From the NCBI RefSeq assembly GCF_022810765.1, contig NZ_CP094494.1:62001-126000 (forward strand): 64,000 bases of DNA, written 5' to 3'. The stretch comes from Winogradskyella sp. MH6. GTDB lineage: Bacteria; Bacteroidota; Bacteroidia; Flavobacteriales; Flavobacteriaceae. Shown here one piece after another: positions 1-8,055 of this stretch. The first letter of the stretch is position 1. Every line of letters begins with the position of its first letter. The position numbers and the translations under genes are program-made. Under the pieces are notes generated by a model. The model was not told the DNA's origin and made no database searches. It saw only the letters and a program-made list of their open reading frames with translations.

Positions 1-440
1 TCTCCTTGTGCTACAGCATCAACAACATCTTGTCCTTCTACCACATTACCAAACACCGTATGCTTACCATCTAACCAAGGGGTTTCTACGTGAGTTATGA
101 AGAACTGGCTACCATTAGTACCAGGACCTGCATTTGCCATAGATAGTTTACCTGGCGCATCGTGTTTTAAATCTGGGTGAATTTCATCATCAAATTTATA
201 ACCTGGATTTCCTGTTCCTGTGCCAAGTGGACAACCTCCTTGAATCATAAAATCTGGAATTACCCTATGAAATTTTAAACCATCGTAGTAAGGTGTACCT
301 TGTGGCTTTGCTGAGTTTTCTAAGTTACCCTCTGCTAAGGCTACAAAGTTACCTACTGTACCAGGCGTTTTTTCGAATTCTAAATTGACTAAGATTTCAC
401 CTTTTGAGGTGTTGAATTTTGCGTATAATCCGTCTTGCAT
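1..440 (-). CDS. Peptidyl-prolyl cis-trans isomerase, cyclophilin type (3' end outside window)
   Basis: Cyclophilin, which speeds cis-trans isomerisation of X-Pro bonds. The reading frame begins at ATG 440 and runs off the left edge, so about 146 N-terminal residues are visible. Family landmarks are present: [13 protein letters not shown] with the catalytic Arg, [14 protein letters not shown], and the substrate-groove stretch [19 protein letters not shown]. The start [16 protein letters not shown] has no signal peptide, so the enzyme is probably cytoplasmic. A Bacteroidetes -7 box lies 24 nt upstream. Confidence 0.93.
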   Translation of the reverse strand, partial: MQDGLYAKFNTSKGEILVNLEFEKTPGTVGNFVALAEGNLENSAKPQGTPYYDGLKFHRVIPDFMIQGGCPLGTGTGNPGYKFDDEIHPDLKHDAPGKLSMANAGPGTNGSQFFITHVETPWLDGKHTVFGNVVEGQDVVDAVAQG

Positions 441-463
441 TGTATTTTCTTTTGTTTAAGGCT

Positions 464-471
464 GCAAAGAT
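464..471 (-). promoter_or_regulatory. Bacteroidetes -7 promoter box for the cyclophilin gene
   Basis: Read on the minus strand the sequence is TATCTTTG, matching TAnnTTTG of the Bacteroidetes primary sigma factor. It ends 23 nt before the cyclophilin ATG. No clear TTTG -33 box stands 17-20 nt further upstream, so the call rests on the -7 box and its position. Confidence 0.5.
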
Positions 472-716
472 ACGAAGTAAAGTTGGAAGTTTGAAGCTTG
501 TTTGCGGAAGTGTTACCTCTTAAGAAACGTGTGTTTGAATGCTATATTTGTACTACTTCACCTTAATTATTACCACTATAAATATGATTTATATATGGTA
601 TAAAGTCGGCATATACTCGGTATACATGTTAATTTAGTTTGTATTTTATCTTGTTGGTGCCTTGACTTTGTCATGGAATTTCAGAAAATATAAAGATAGA
701 TTTATAAGACAGTTTT

Positions 717-770
717 GCTTCTCGATACAAATTTTTCTCATTTCAATCGAAAAATTCACTCGAAGTGACG
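717..770. repeat. Degenerate intergenic hairpin repeat
   Basis: The stretch can pair with itself: AATTTTTC at 730-737 with GAAAAATT at 749-756. It contains the words TTCTCGATAC and ACTCGAAGTGACG, which recall short dispersed repeats common between flavobacterial genes. A related fragment, TGTCACTTCGACTGCG, lies near 57824. Assignment to that class is from memory of such genomes. Confidence 0.35.
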
Positions 771-870
771 ATGGATTTTGTTTGCTTAGAGTTGAGCGGT
801 TGATCTTTGTTTTGCGAATTTAGATTTGGGAATTGCTATAATAAGTATAGTTTTGCCTAAATTTAAATTT

Positions 871-1296
871 ATGGGTTTTTCACTTTCTAAACTGTTTAAT
901 AAAACTGAAACTTCTGAGGATACTATTGATGCAATCATTGCTTCTGTTGAGCACGATGCTTATGGTGTATCGGATAGCAATGTGCTTTTTTCTGGTCTTA
1001 GTGAATTGGGTGGTTATTTATTTTTTCAGACTATAGTTGTTGGTTCATTAAAAGTGAAGTGTAAAAATGGTGCTCGATTGACTTTTAAAGGACAGGATTT
1101 TGAATTGACCTTGAACTCTGACTCGCTTGAGTTTGAATCTCACCATACTGAAGTAAAGGGACGTTTTGTGACTAATATTGATTTTCAGATTGAAGAAAAA
1201 GATGTTAAGTCTTTACAAAACGCTACTTTATCTGAGATTGTATTGAATGTGAAGAACAAGGAGTTGTTGTTTACAAAGTATAACTCTGAGAAGTAG
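871..1296 (+). CDS. Hypothetical protein, 141 residues
   Basis: Unrecognised protein starting MGFSLSKLFNKTETSED. The frame is open back to a TTG at 826, but the ATG at 871 gives a plausible cytoplasmic N-terminus and is preferred. No signal peptide or membrane segment beyond one short hydrophobic patch (about residues 45-62). The C-terminal half alternates charged and hydrophobic residues, suggesting beta structure. It stands alone, convergent with the VOC gene 21 bases downstream. Confidence 0.6.
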   Translation: MGFSLSKLFNKTETSEDTIDAIIASVEHDAYGVSDSNVLFSGLSELGGYLFFQTIVVGSLKVKCKNGARLTFKGQDFELTLNSDSLEFESHHTEVKGRFVTNIDFQIEEKDVKSLQNATLSEIVLNVKNKELLFTKYNSEK

Positions 1297-1317
1297 ATTT
1301 ATCTTCTTTAGTTTTTA

Positions 1318-1701
1318 TTAGAGATCGTTATTGACTTCAATCCAATAGCCATTGGGATCCTGGAAGTAGATTTGTTTTATTCCATCGGCTCTTATGTAGT
1401 CTTTGTTTGGTGTGTCTTTCCAATCGGAATACTCGATATTTAAGGTTTCTAAATGGTTTACAAATGCGTTGAAATCTGTTGTTGCTAATGCAAAATGCAC
1501 GGCTTTATTGGTCTTTATTTCTGCGTTGGGTCTTGGTATTAAATGCAGTTGGGTGCTCTGTGTGAGTTGAAGCCATCTGGTTTTAGAGTTTGACGCTGTG
1601 TTTTGTATCTCTTTTAATTGAAATACTTTTTGATAAAACGCTACGGATTGATTGACATCTTTCACTGAAAGTGCGATATGGTTAGAAGCGAATGTTTGCA
1701 T
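1318..1701 (-). CDS. VOC-family protein (glyoxalase/bleomycin-resistance fold)
   Basis: 127-residue single-unit vicinal-oxygen-chelate protein. The N-terminus SNHIALSVKDVNQSVAFYQ is the typical first beta-alpha unit, and YFQDPNGYWIEVNNDL at the end carries the usual metal-ligand Glu. VOC members include glyoxalases, dioxygenases and antibiotic-binding proteins; substrate cannot be assigned. It directly follows the DUF1428 gene on the same strand with no gap, so the two are probably co-transcribed. Confidence 0.88.
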   Translation of the reverse strand: MQTFASNHIALSVKDVNQSVAFYQKVFQLKEIQNTASNSKTRWLQLTQSTQLHLIPRPNAEIKTNKAVHFALATTDFNAFVNHLETLNIEYSDWKDTPNKDYIRADGIKQIYFQDPNGYWIEVNNDL

Positions 1702-2070
1702 CTAAACAAGGGATTTAAAACCTCCATATACCATTCTGCTGGCATCGAAAACTAATTTCTCTGGGTTGATTAAAGGTTCTACCAATGCTGCCATTCTGGG
1801 GTCTTGAGGTACTTTTTGGTTTGCCAGATCTCTTGCTTCTTTTGAAGGAAAGACTACCCAACCGAATACAATAGCTTCGTCTTCTTTGATATTGATGACG
1901 TCTGTAAAGGATTTAGTGCCTTCTAGGCGCATATCGTCGCCAACGAACTCCTGGTAGGCTAAGGCTCCGTGTTCTTTCCAGATTTCTGCGACTTGCTGTG
2001 CTACTTTTTGGTATTGGGCTATATGAATGTGTTGTATGGGAAATACAAAGCCGTCGATGTAGTTTTTCAT
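1702..2070 (-). CDS. DUF1428 family protein (YbaA-like)
   Basis: 122 residues with the family hallmarks YIDGFVFPI at the start, a central MRLEGTKSFTD, and VFGWVVFPSKEARD followed by DPRM. DUF1428 proteins are small alpha/beta proteins related to the dimeric alpha/beta-barrel group, with no established activity. The gene overlaps the upstream 60-residue gene by 4 bases and abuts the downstream VOC gene, giving a three-gene unit. Confidence 0.85.
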   Translation of the reverse strand: MKNYIDGFVFPIQHIHIAQYQKVAQQVAEIWKEHGALAYQEFVGDDMRLEGTKSFTDVINIKEDEAIVFGWVVFPSKEARDLANQKVPQDPRMAALVEPLINPEKLVFDASRMVYGGFKSLV

Positions 2071-2249
2071 TGGTTTTTAAAAATAGATTTAATGTCATTT
2101 ATAAATTTTAAAATAAAAAATTCATAAGATTCTTTCTCTTTTTCCAAATTACCAGAAAAATCGTGTTTTGGATTTGAAAGTTGTTTTAATCCAATAACTA
2201 ATGTTCCAACAAAAACAGCAATTATTAATAGTCCAAAAACTGTGTCCAT
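2067..2249 (-). CDS. Small single-pass membrane protein, 60 residues
   Basis: Starts MDTVFGLLIIAVFVGTLVIG, one clear membrane segment (residues 3-20), followed by a charged tail rich in Lys and Glu. Not recognised. Its end overlaps the DUF1428 ATG by 4 bases, which supports it being a translated gene in the same unit. The ATG at 2249 is the only good start. Confidence 0.5.
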   Translation of the reverse strand: MDTVFGLLIIAVFVGTLVIGLKQLSNPKHDFSGNLEKEKESYEFFILKFINDIKSIFKNQ

Positions 2250-2359
2250 TTTATGTTCTATATTTAAACTTGTAATTAGTTATTTTAATTTTTTATACAC
2301 TCAAACTGATATTCATTAATTAGGCTTATTGTGCACTTATTATATCCTTACTACTGTGT

Positions 2360-2391
2360 GCACCCGTTGCAAACGAGCGCTAGCGAGTGAT
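2360..2391. repeat. REP-like palindromic remnant
   Basis: GC-rich island in an AT-rich gap, containing the nested palindromes AGCGCT and CGCTAGCG within GCAAACGAGCGCTAGCGAGT. It resembles REP-type sequences that accompany single-strand (TnpA-REP/RAYT) transposases in Bacteroidetes. No transposase is nearby, so this would be an isolated remnant. Confidence 0.3.
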
Positions 2392-2443
2392 TAAAGATAC
2401 CATTTTTTGTTACAATACTGATGCTAGCAAGGGCTATGATTAC

Positions 2444-3247
2444 TTATTGATCAATTATCTTTTCTAATAGAATTTCGAGGTTATCTAGTTGCAATTTTAC
2501 GGCGGACAAATCATTTAATTTACCAGCCTCATTACCTATAAGATAACGTAGATCTTTTTTTAGGCTCTCGTCTTTACGTAGCTCTTCTACGACAGACTCA
2601 GCTATTTTAGAGTCAATATTAACAGTGCAATTACTAGGCAAGGTTAGTAAGTAACTATTTCTAGATTTTATATATATATCACCACATTTTGATCTTATTT
2701 CCGTTTGTATGTCGTCTGGCATTTTGCCTCTTAGATTCTCTCTATACTTGTTTTGAAATGTGAAGGTGCCTGTTTCGGCCCATTGGATATCATAATATCT
2801 AATTAAAGCTGTTTTTAAATTGTCATTTTGAATGAGATTAATTTGACCAGAAGCAATTAACTCCTTGTAAGTTGATGATGCAGAATACGAGTCTGCATAT
2901 TGACTGGCCTGATATAAGTCTACGATGTTTTCTACTGGGTTGGCACTAGCATTTGGGGTATTTTCTAAAACTGCTATAGCTTTTTTTGCATGTGCACTAA
3001 CTTGTTTGCTATAATTGATAATGGATTCGAGAGTTAGCTTTTCTTCTCTGACGTCATTTAAAAGCCGATTGCAGTAAATGGTTTCTAAATCCTTATTAAG
3101 GCGGTTTTGATTCCAATTGTTTATGCTTAATGCGATTAAAATTCCTATTACTACTAAAATTATTTCTCCAAAAGCGTATTTTAAATATTTTCGGGTTTTG
3201 CTTTCCGAGAGTAAGTCTTGTCTGATTTTACTAAAGAATTTTATCAT
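2444..3247 (-). CDS. DUF6090 family membrane-anchored protein
   Basis: 267 residues with the distinctive flavobacterial N-terminus: a basic stretch (KTRKYLKYAFGE), then a membrane segment IILVVIGILIALSINNWNQ (about residues 29-47) and a long charged periplasmic or cytoplasmic domain. This head matches the DUF6090 family, often present in many copies in Flavobacteriaceae. Function is unknown. Two cysteines in the latter half (KCGDIY, NCTVNI) could form a disulfide. It is a single-gene unit. Confidence 0.75.
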   Translation of the reverse strand: MIKFFSKIRQDLLSESKTRKYLKYAFGEIILVVIGILIALSINNWNQNRLNKDLETIYCNRLLNDVREEKLTLESIINYSKQVSAHAKKAIAVLENTPNASANPVENIVDLYQASQYADSYSASSTYKELIASGQINLIQNDNLKTALIRYYDIQWAETGTFTFQNKYRENLRGKMPDDIQTEIRSKCGDIYIKSRNSYLLTLPSNCTVNIDSKIAESVVEELRKDESLKKDLRYLIGNEAGKLNDLSAVKLQLDNLEILLEKIIDQ

Positions 3248-3439
3248 TTGGTTAACGGTTTGCCATGATACAACTAAAGGATTTTGGCTAAGGTTCTTTT
3301 TGGGGAAGTGTACTTTGATTTTTTCTCTGTTGATTAAAGATAGTGTTTTTCTGTTTATAACTGTGTAGTTATATAAATTGAAAATTAAAGACAGTAACCT
3401 CTAATTAGATTAATAACAGTATATTAGGACAACTATTTA

Positions 3440-4141
3440 ATGTATACTATGATAGGTGTTATTGTTGTTTTTGCTATCTCGTGGTTGCTTCTTTGGCTTA
3501 TTGAAAGGGAGCATATAACTGTTTTGGGTATACTACCTAACGGCAAACGCCTAAAAGCGTTTTTTGTTGGCATGGTTATAATGGCTGTGTTTTGCTTAAT
3601 TAATTTACTAGGACAGGCTTATTTTAAGGAATTTAACTACGTACGAAATGTAGACTACGGCTTTAAGGAAAGCCTCAATGGTATCTGGTGGACTTTTAAG
3701 GCTGCTTTTTTTGAAGAACTTATTTTTAGAGGTGCATTACTCTATCTACTCATTAAACGTTTAGGTATTAACTGGGCTTGTATTATTAGTGCTATTGCTT
3801 TTGGGATTTACCATTGGTTTAGTTACCAAATGTTTGGACGTGGTCTTGTACCTATGGCATACGTATTTATATTGACTGGTGCTTCTGGATGGATGTTTGC
3901 TTATGCCTTTGCAAAAACCAAGTCTATATTAGTGCCTTTAGGGTTGCATTTTGGATGGATTGTGATTAGCATTGTTGTTCTTTCTGCTGGTCCTTTAGGA
4001 GATTCATTATATGTTGCAGATGGTAAAGGTGTTGATTTGAGTGGCTGGGAACAGTTATTGTTTTTTCTGTTGCAGGCTTTAATAGTTCCTGGAGTTATTA
4101 CATGGTATATCTATAAGAATTATAAGAGAAGAGAGGTTTGA
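3440..4141 (+). CDS. CPBP family intramembrane metalloprotease (Abi/CAAX protease-like)
   Basis: 233 residues, by eye six to seven membrane segments. The active-site motifs are all present: FFEELIFRG with Glu92, Glu93 and Arg97, HWF with His125, and LGLHFGW with His170. These are the glutamates and histidines expected for the Rce1-like zinc or glutamate protease. Bacterial members process prenylated-like or regulatory peptides, or act in bacteriocin self-protection; the substrate here is unknown. Stands alone and convergent with the next gene. Confidence 0.88.
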   Translation: MYTMIGVIVVFAISWLLLWLIEREHITVLGILPNGKRLKAFFVGMVIMAVFCLINLLGQAYFKEFNYVRNVDYGFKESLNGIWWTFKAAFFEELIFRGALLYLLIKRLGINWACIISAIAFGIYHWFSYQMFGRGLVPMAYVFILTGASGWMFAYAFAKTKSILVPLGLHFGWIVISIVVLSAGPLGDSLYVADGKGVDLSGWEQLLFFLLQALIVPGVITWYIYKNYKRREV

Positions 4142-4163
4142 GTTAAAAAAACTTGGTTTTTGG

Positions 4164-4847
4164 CTAATGTGATTTATTTAACTCACCATTTTTGTTTTCA
4201 AATCGATAATCGATTTTCATGAAACTTATTTTTCCCTTTTCAAGCTTTGTTATCAGCTTTGGTGCCGATACAATTCCTTGAATTATTATAAAACCGTTAA
4301 AGTCTATTATTTTGTATTCGGATTCCCATTCTGAATTTCTTTCTAGAGGTTTTACTTTTACTAGTCCGTTTTTTTGATATGTAAACTGATATTCTTTAAT
4401 GTCTTCAACAGACTCTATTAATGGCTCTTCTTGCAGTGTGGATTTAAGCTTTTCTAGATCAATTTTATTGAATTGTAGGTCTAATTTGACGTATGGCAAT
4501 GTATAGCCATTAAATTGTATGGTTAAAGAATCTTTAGAATGTAACGTAAGAGTTTCTTTGTCGCTTAATTGATAGGTATTGTTGTTGGAAGCTTTTAGGT
4601 TTAAAGTATCTCTGTAAACAAAAACCTTGGTTTCTCCTGTTTCCATATTTAGTTTGTCTTGTGTTCTTAATCTGTAAAACTGGTTTGATTTTGAACTAAA
4701 GAGAAAGCTTTGAATTTTTGCTCGTTCTATAAAATTACCTAAAGAATCGTATACCCCTTTGGTTCTCCATAATTTTTCTTCTTCGATATTTTGTCCAAAG
4801 CTTAGAGTTGAAACCAATATGATTAGTATTGTAAGTGTGTTTTTCAT
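4164..4847 (-). CDS. Secreted hypothetical protein, 227 residues
   Basis: Signal peptide MKNTLTILIILVSTLSFGQ with likely cleavage after FGQ or just before. The mature part is rich in Thr, Lys and Leu with alternating polarity, suggesting a periplasmic beta-rich protein. I do not recognise a family. It lies 64 bases downstream of the DUF1801 gene on the same strand. Confidence 0.6.
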   Translation of the reverse strand: MKNTLTILIILVSTLSFGQNIEEEKLWRTKGVYDSLGNFIERAKIQSFLFSSKSNQFYRLRTQDKLNMETGETKVFVYRDTLNLKASNNNTYQLSDKETLTLHSKDSLTIQFNGYTLPYVKLDLQFNKIDLEKLKSTLQEEPLIESVEDIKEYQFTYQKNGLVKVKPLERNSEWESEYKIIDFNGFIIIQGIVSAPKLITKLEKGKISFMKIDYRFENKNGELNKSH

Positions 4848-4911
4848 GTGTTAGTTGATGGTTTGTGTATGACTAGTTGTTATTTGTAGTCGTGGTGGCT
4901 ATTCGTTTTCT

Positions 4912-5301
4912 TTATTTTGCTCTTAAAATCCACTCGTTTACAATTGATGATAAGTCTGCTTTTGCCTTCTCAATTTCGAATCTGTTTTTGAAGGTTATAA
5001 TTGCTCTGTCATTCTCTTTCCATAGTAAGAGTTTTGACTTTGATTGAATAATTCTGTCTTCTGGCTGTTCTTGTTTTTTTGCCCCTCTGTGAAAAATCAA
5101 TTGTATTTGCTTTGGTGGCTGAATTTTCATTGTTATTCGGTCATTATCATTGTAACAATAATTTGGTCCATTCCACTTTATATTTTCTGTTAAGCCATTT
5201 GTGGCATTTGTTATAATATGACGCAAATTCTCTATTTCATCTCGCAATGGATGATTTAATCCGTCAAGAAATTTAGAAACTTCCACATTTAATTTATTCA
5301 T
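4912..5301 (-). CDS. DUF1801 domain-containing protein
   Basis: 129 residues with the DUF1801 (YdhG-like) pattern: LRDEIENLRHIITNA, then ENIKWNGPNYCYNDND and PPKQIQLIFHRGA. The fold resembles the frataxin-like YdhG proteins; function is unknown. The start codon lies about 15 bases from the left arm of a long palindromic repeat (5302-5449), the spacing also seen at the cassette-like genes further right. Confidence 0.8.
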   Translation of the reverse strand: MNKLNVEVSKFLDGLNHPLRDEIENLRHIITNATNGLTENIKWNGPNYCYNDNDRITMKIQPPKQIQLIFHRGAKKQEQPEDRIIQSKSKLLLWKENDRAIITFKNRFEIEKAKADLSSIVNEWILRAK

Positions 5302-5449
5302 GTTTTATGTTTAAATAAGCGTTAACGGTTAGATCATAATTTGTTTGGAAAAAGGGTACAGTCATTATTCCTCTATGACCGAAAGATAACAAATTGCTGC
5401 TGAATTGCGACTTGAGATTCAGCAGCAATGCGTTATGCAATTATAGTGC
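5302..5449. repeat. Cassette-flanking palindromic repeat 1 (attC-like, diverged)
   Basis: Intergenic element between the DUF1801 start and the rsgA stop. It carries a perfect 13-bp stem, ATTGCTGCTGAAT (5393-5405) with ATTCAGCAGCAAT (5417-5429), and a smaller GTCAT/ATGAC pair. Outer arms GTTAACGGTTAGATCATAAT and GCGTTATGCAATTATAGTGC align loosely with the arms of the elements at 7220 and 7904. The stop of rsgA touches its right arm. It could also act as the rsgA transcription terminator, though no T-run follows. Confidence 0.45.
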
Positions 5450-6517
5450 TTAGTACCTATTTGACTTTTTTATATTTTTAAATTGCTTAACCATCTTTCC
5501 AAAGTTCTTGTCCTTTTGGCGTTTTTCTGCAACAGTAGATTCAAAATGTTCTTGTTCTCGTTTCATTTTTAGATAATTTTCATAGAACAATTTATCTATT
5601 TTCTTGCTTTCTACGGCAGCTACAACAGCACAACCCGTTTCTATGGTATGGGTGCAATCCTTGAATTTGCAGTTTTTAGATAGCTCAACTATTTTATCGA
5701 ATGTTTTTTCCAAACCTCCAACGGCATCTGCAATACCCACTTCTCTTATTCCTGGGTTGTCTATTATAATTCCACCATCTTCAAGAACTATTAATTCTCG
5801 GTGGCTTGTAATGTGCCGTCCTTTATTGGTACTTGTGCTAATGGTATTTGTTTTCATTAGTTGCCTTCCTAAAAGATTGTTTAGAAGGCTTGATTTTCCT
5901 ACTCCAGACGAGCCCAACAAACAGTAAGTTTTGCCCTTTACGATATGCTCTTTTAGTTTTTCAATCCCTTTTTTGGACTTATTGCTTATAGCAATTATTG
6001 GTACTTGCTTTACTCTTTCTTGAACTTGTGATATTAAATTGGTTAAAGCTTCATCATTTATTAAGTCAATTTTATTTAGGATGATTATCGTTTTTACATG
6101 AGATGCATTGCAAATTGTTAGATACCGTTCTACACGATTGATATTAAAATCTCTGTCGATTGCTTGTACTATAAACGCAAAGTCTATATTGGTTGCTATG
6201 ATTTGTTTTTCTCCGTGTTTTCCCACCGCTTGTCTTTTAATGATGGTTTTTCTGGGTAAAATAGAGTGTATGAGAACTTTATCATCTCCATATTCAGAAA
6301 TGGCAACCCAATCTCCTATGGCAGGAAAATCTTCGCGAGTATTTGCAGTATATCTTAAGTTTCCTGTGATTTCTGCATCAAATTCCCCTTTTTCAGTTTT
6401 AACTATATATCGTTCCTTATGCTCTGAAATAACTCTTCCGATTTCAAAGTTTAATAAATTATGTTGAATTCTTAGTATTTCTATGTTGTCGTTATATCCG
6501 AAATGTTCTAGTTTCAT
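5450..6517 (-). CDS. rsgA: Ribosome small subunit-dependent GTPase A
   Basis: Circularly permuted GTPase that checks late 30S maturation. Order in the 355 residues: N-terminal OB fold (about 20-110), NKID at 148-151 (G4), GSSGVGKSS at 202-210 (G1), the Thr-rich switch I around 224-236 with GRHIT, DNPG at 253-256 (G3), then the zinc knuckle Cys283, Cys288, His290, Cys296. All key residues are intact. It sits among small accessory genes with palindromic repeats on both sides and is longer than the core flavobacterial RsgA that I recall (about 315), so it may be an acquired second copy rather than the housekeeping one; that part is inference. Confidence 0.93.
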   Translation of the reverse strand: MKLEHFGYNDNIEILRIQHNLLNFEIGRVISEHKERYIVKTEKGEFDAEITGNLRYTANTREDFPAIGDWVAISEYGDDKVLIHSILPRKTIIKRQAVGKHGEKQIIATNIDFAFIVQAIDRDFNINRVERYLTICNASHVKTIIILNKIDLINDEALTNLISQVQERVKQVPIIAISNKSKKGIEKLKEHIVKGKTYCLLGSSGVGKSSLLNNLLGRQLMKTNTISTSTNKGRHITSHRELIVLEDGGIIIDNPGIREVGIADAVGGLEKTFDKIVELSKNCKFKDCTHTIETGCAVVAAVESKKIDKLFYENYLKMKREQEHFESTVAEKRQKDKNFGKMVKQFKNIKKSNRY

Positions 6518-6877
6518 ATTCTGTGTGTTTTAAAATATTGCAAACACTTGCGGTATTCATTACATGAATTTAAATATAATAGCGCTTACAATTGATGTGT
6601 TTTTTTGTAAAATGTAAATACGTAGGAAATGCTTCAGGGCATTACCTGAAGTAGCGAATGGTGATAGCCAAAGAAAATTGACTATCTATTTTACAATATC
6701 CGAATATGATATTACAGATGTAATAGACATAAAATGTAATTAGAGTACAAAATTAAGCATTTCTCTTGTAAGGTTAAAAATAAAGAGCGTGCTTTTGTAT
6801 TGAGTATGGTGGTTTGTCTATGGTTTGTTGCGTGAAAATCCGTAGTGATGAATTATACACGTTGTTAACAAACATTT
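6518..6877. repeat. Cassette-flanking repeat 2, arms of a longer palindromic element
   Basis: 360 bases without a gene. The right end, GATGAATTATACACGTTGTT (6848-6867), is almost the same as the right arm of the element at 7904, and it stops 10 bases from the stop codon of the next gene. The left end, GCAAACACTTGCGGTATTCA (about 6540-6560), is a loose reverse complement of it. The interior is not the 51-base core of the other elements but has its own small hairpin, CTTCAGG/CCTGAAG (6632-6651). No open frame of note. Confidence 0.4.
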
Positions 6878-7219
6878 TCAATTATTAAAATTTATGTCTA
6901 GTCTTGAATCCGATAGAATATAAGTCCAAATAGGTAAAAAAGTCAGAATAATAAGAACAACCGAAAGTATAATTCCAATTATTCCAATCCGATTTTTATT
7001 CCGCAACGATTTTATTCCGAGAATAATTCCGATTAATGCTATTCCGAGTGCTATTATTTTATTCAATTTTTTGGTCGTAAAAACTGCTGGATTTAATTCA
7101 GTTTGATTTTCCATTTTTAGAATTTCAGACTCGAATAATTCTACAATTTCGAGATTAAACCAAATGACAAATAAGATTCCAATTAATACTACAATTATTG
7201 AGATTATTCCTGTTTTCAT
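6878..7219 (-). CDS. Small membrane protein in cassette-like unit, 113 residues
   Basis: Three probable membrane segments: residues 4-21, 55-69 and 78-100, with a polar loop rich in Glu and Asn between the first two. Isoleucine is very frequent. No family recognised. Stop codon lies about 10 bases from repeat 2 and the ATG about 17 bases from the arm of repeat 3, a tight cassette arrangement shared with the next two genes. Confidence 0.6.
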   Translation of the reverse strand: MKTGIISIIVVLIGILFVIWFNLEIVELFESEILKMENQTELNPAVFTTKKLNKIIALGIALIGIILGIKSLRNKNRIGIIGIILSVVLIILTFLPIWTYILSDSRLDINFNN

Positions 7220-7372
7220 TTTTTGGTCAAATGCTTGCTAACGGTCTCGTATAACCGTCAGTTACGGGATTGAAGTTAATAATTTTCGGTTTAGCACTGA
7301 CGTTAGCAATTCCGAGTGGATTCGGACGTAGTCGAATCCGCCGTAATTGCGGTTATACATTGCTGTAGCACA
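7220..7372. repeat. Cassette-flanking palindromic repeat 3 (attC-like)
   Basis: About 150 bases. Outer arms GCTAACGGTCTCGTATAACCG (near 7237-7257, first bases only quoted in part) and CGGTTATACATTGCTGTAGC (7350-7369) are imperfect inverted repeats, with GTATAACCG pairing exactly with CGGTTATAC. The core 7297-7347 is identical over 51 bases to 7980-8030 in repeat 4 and has an inner stem GGATTCG/CGAATCC (7318-7324, 7333-7339). The stop of the next gene begins 2 bases after the right arm. The layout recalls integron attC sites, but the canonical R boxes are not exact. Confidence 0.6.
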
Positions 7373-7903
7373 TTATTTTTTATATTCTGTCCTTTCAACG
7401 AGTTGGTCATTTTTATATTTTTCAATTCTCAAAGTATCTCCTTTTTTATCTAAATAAATCCAAACAGAATCTTTCTTGAAATCATTTTCAGTAGTACTTG
7501 TCCAATTTTCAGTATCAATTTTCCAAAATTTTGTGACTGCTGTTTGTCCAGAGTTATAATTCCACGTTTCGGTTTTTATCGTAATTCCATTTCTCGGATT
7601 ATAACTAGTTCCTATTAATTGCATTTCAGGTCTTGTTAAAGCAGAAAATCCCCAAATTGATAAAGGTGTACATAAAATCAAAAAAGCGATAGTCGAAATT
7701 TTCATTTCTTTACTGAACCATTCTTTACGATTTTTAAATGCTAATATTCTAACAGTAATTAGAGTCGCAACCCAGAATAAAGGAAAAATAATTATGTAAA
7801 TCATTGCTCTTCCTGCGTTCAGAGTTTCAGAGTTTTTAAAAAAGAATAGATTGATTATTAAAAAAACAATTGCAATAATTAATAACGTTTTATTCAATTT
7901 CAT
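7373..7903 (-). CDS. Membrane-anchored hypothetical protein in cassette-like unit, 176 residues
   Basis: Start placed at ATG 7903 (MKLNKTLLIIAIVFLIIN); a TTG 12 bases upstream is possible. Three membrane segments (about 5-22, 32-52, 66-86) are followed by a soluble C-terminal domain. The end, WIYLDKKGDTLRIEKYKNDQ, resembles the short beta repeats of MORN/YwqK-like proteins, but too few copies are present to assign the family. Lies between repeats 3 and 4. Confidence 0.6.
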   Translation of the reverse strand: MKLNKTLLIIAIVFLIINLFFFKNSETLNAGRAMIYIIIFPLFWVATLITVRILAFKNRKEWFSKEMKISTIAFLILCTPLSIWGFSALTRPEMQLIGTSYNPRNGITIKTETWNYNSGQTAVTKFWKIDTENWTSTTENDFKKDSVWIYLDKKGDTLRIEKYKNDQLVERTEYKK

Positions 7904-8055
7904 ATGTGTTCTCAAATGTGCTACAACGGTTTGTATAACCGAAGTTACGGGTTAATATGCGTTAATTTTCGGTTTGGAACTGACGTTAGCAATTCCGAGT
8001 GGATTCGGACGTAGTCGAATCCGCCGTAATGAATTATACACGTTGTTGTGGCACG
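7904..8055. repeat. Cassette-flanking palindromic repeat 4 (attC-like)
   Basis: About 150 bases with arms GTGCTACAACGGTTTGTATA (7918-7937) and TATACACGTTGTTGTGGCAC (8035-8054), imperfect inverted repeats of each other. Its core 7980-8030 is identical to 7297-7347 in repeat 3; the inner stem GGATTCG/CGAATCC is at 8001-8007 and 8016-8022 with an 8-base loop. The flanking gene ends 1-2 bases beyond the right arm, and the other gene starts about 15 bases from the left arm. Confidence 0.6.

Larger units (their letters stand above)
441..870. other. Intergenic region without a recognisable gene
   Basis: About 430 bases between the divergent cyclophilin gene and the hypothetical gene at 871. It holds the cyclophilin promoter box and the degenerate repeat at 717-770. 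A TTG-initiated extension of the next frame back to 826 is possible but gives a less convincing N-terminus. No RNA gene was recognised. Confidence 0.5.

Noticed and set aside
826..870. TTG-initiated extension of the first hypothetical gene
   Set aside because: The ATG at 871 gives a normal N-terminus; the extension would add a short hydrophobic stretch without signal-peptide form.
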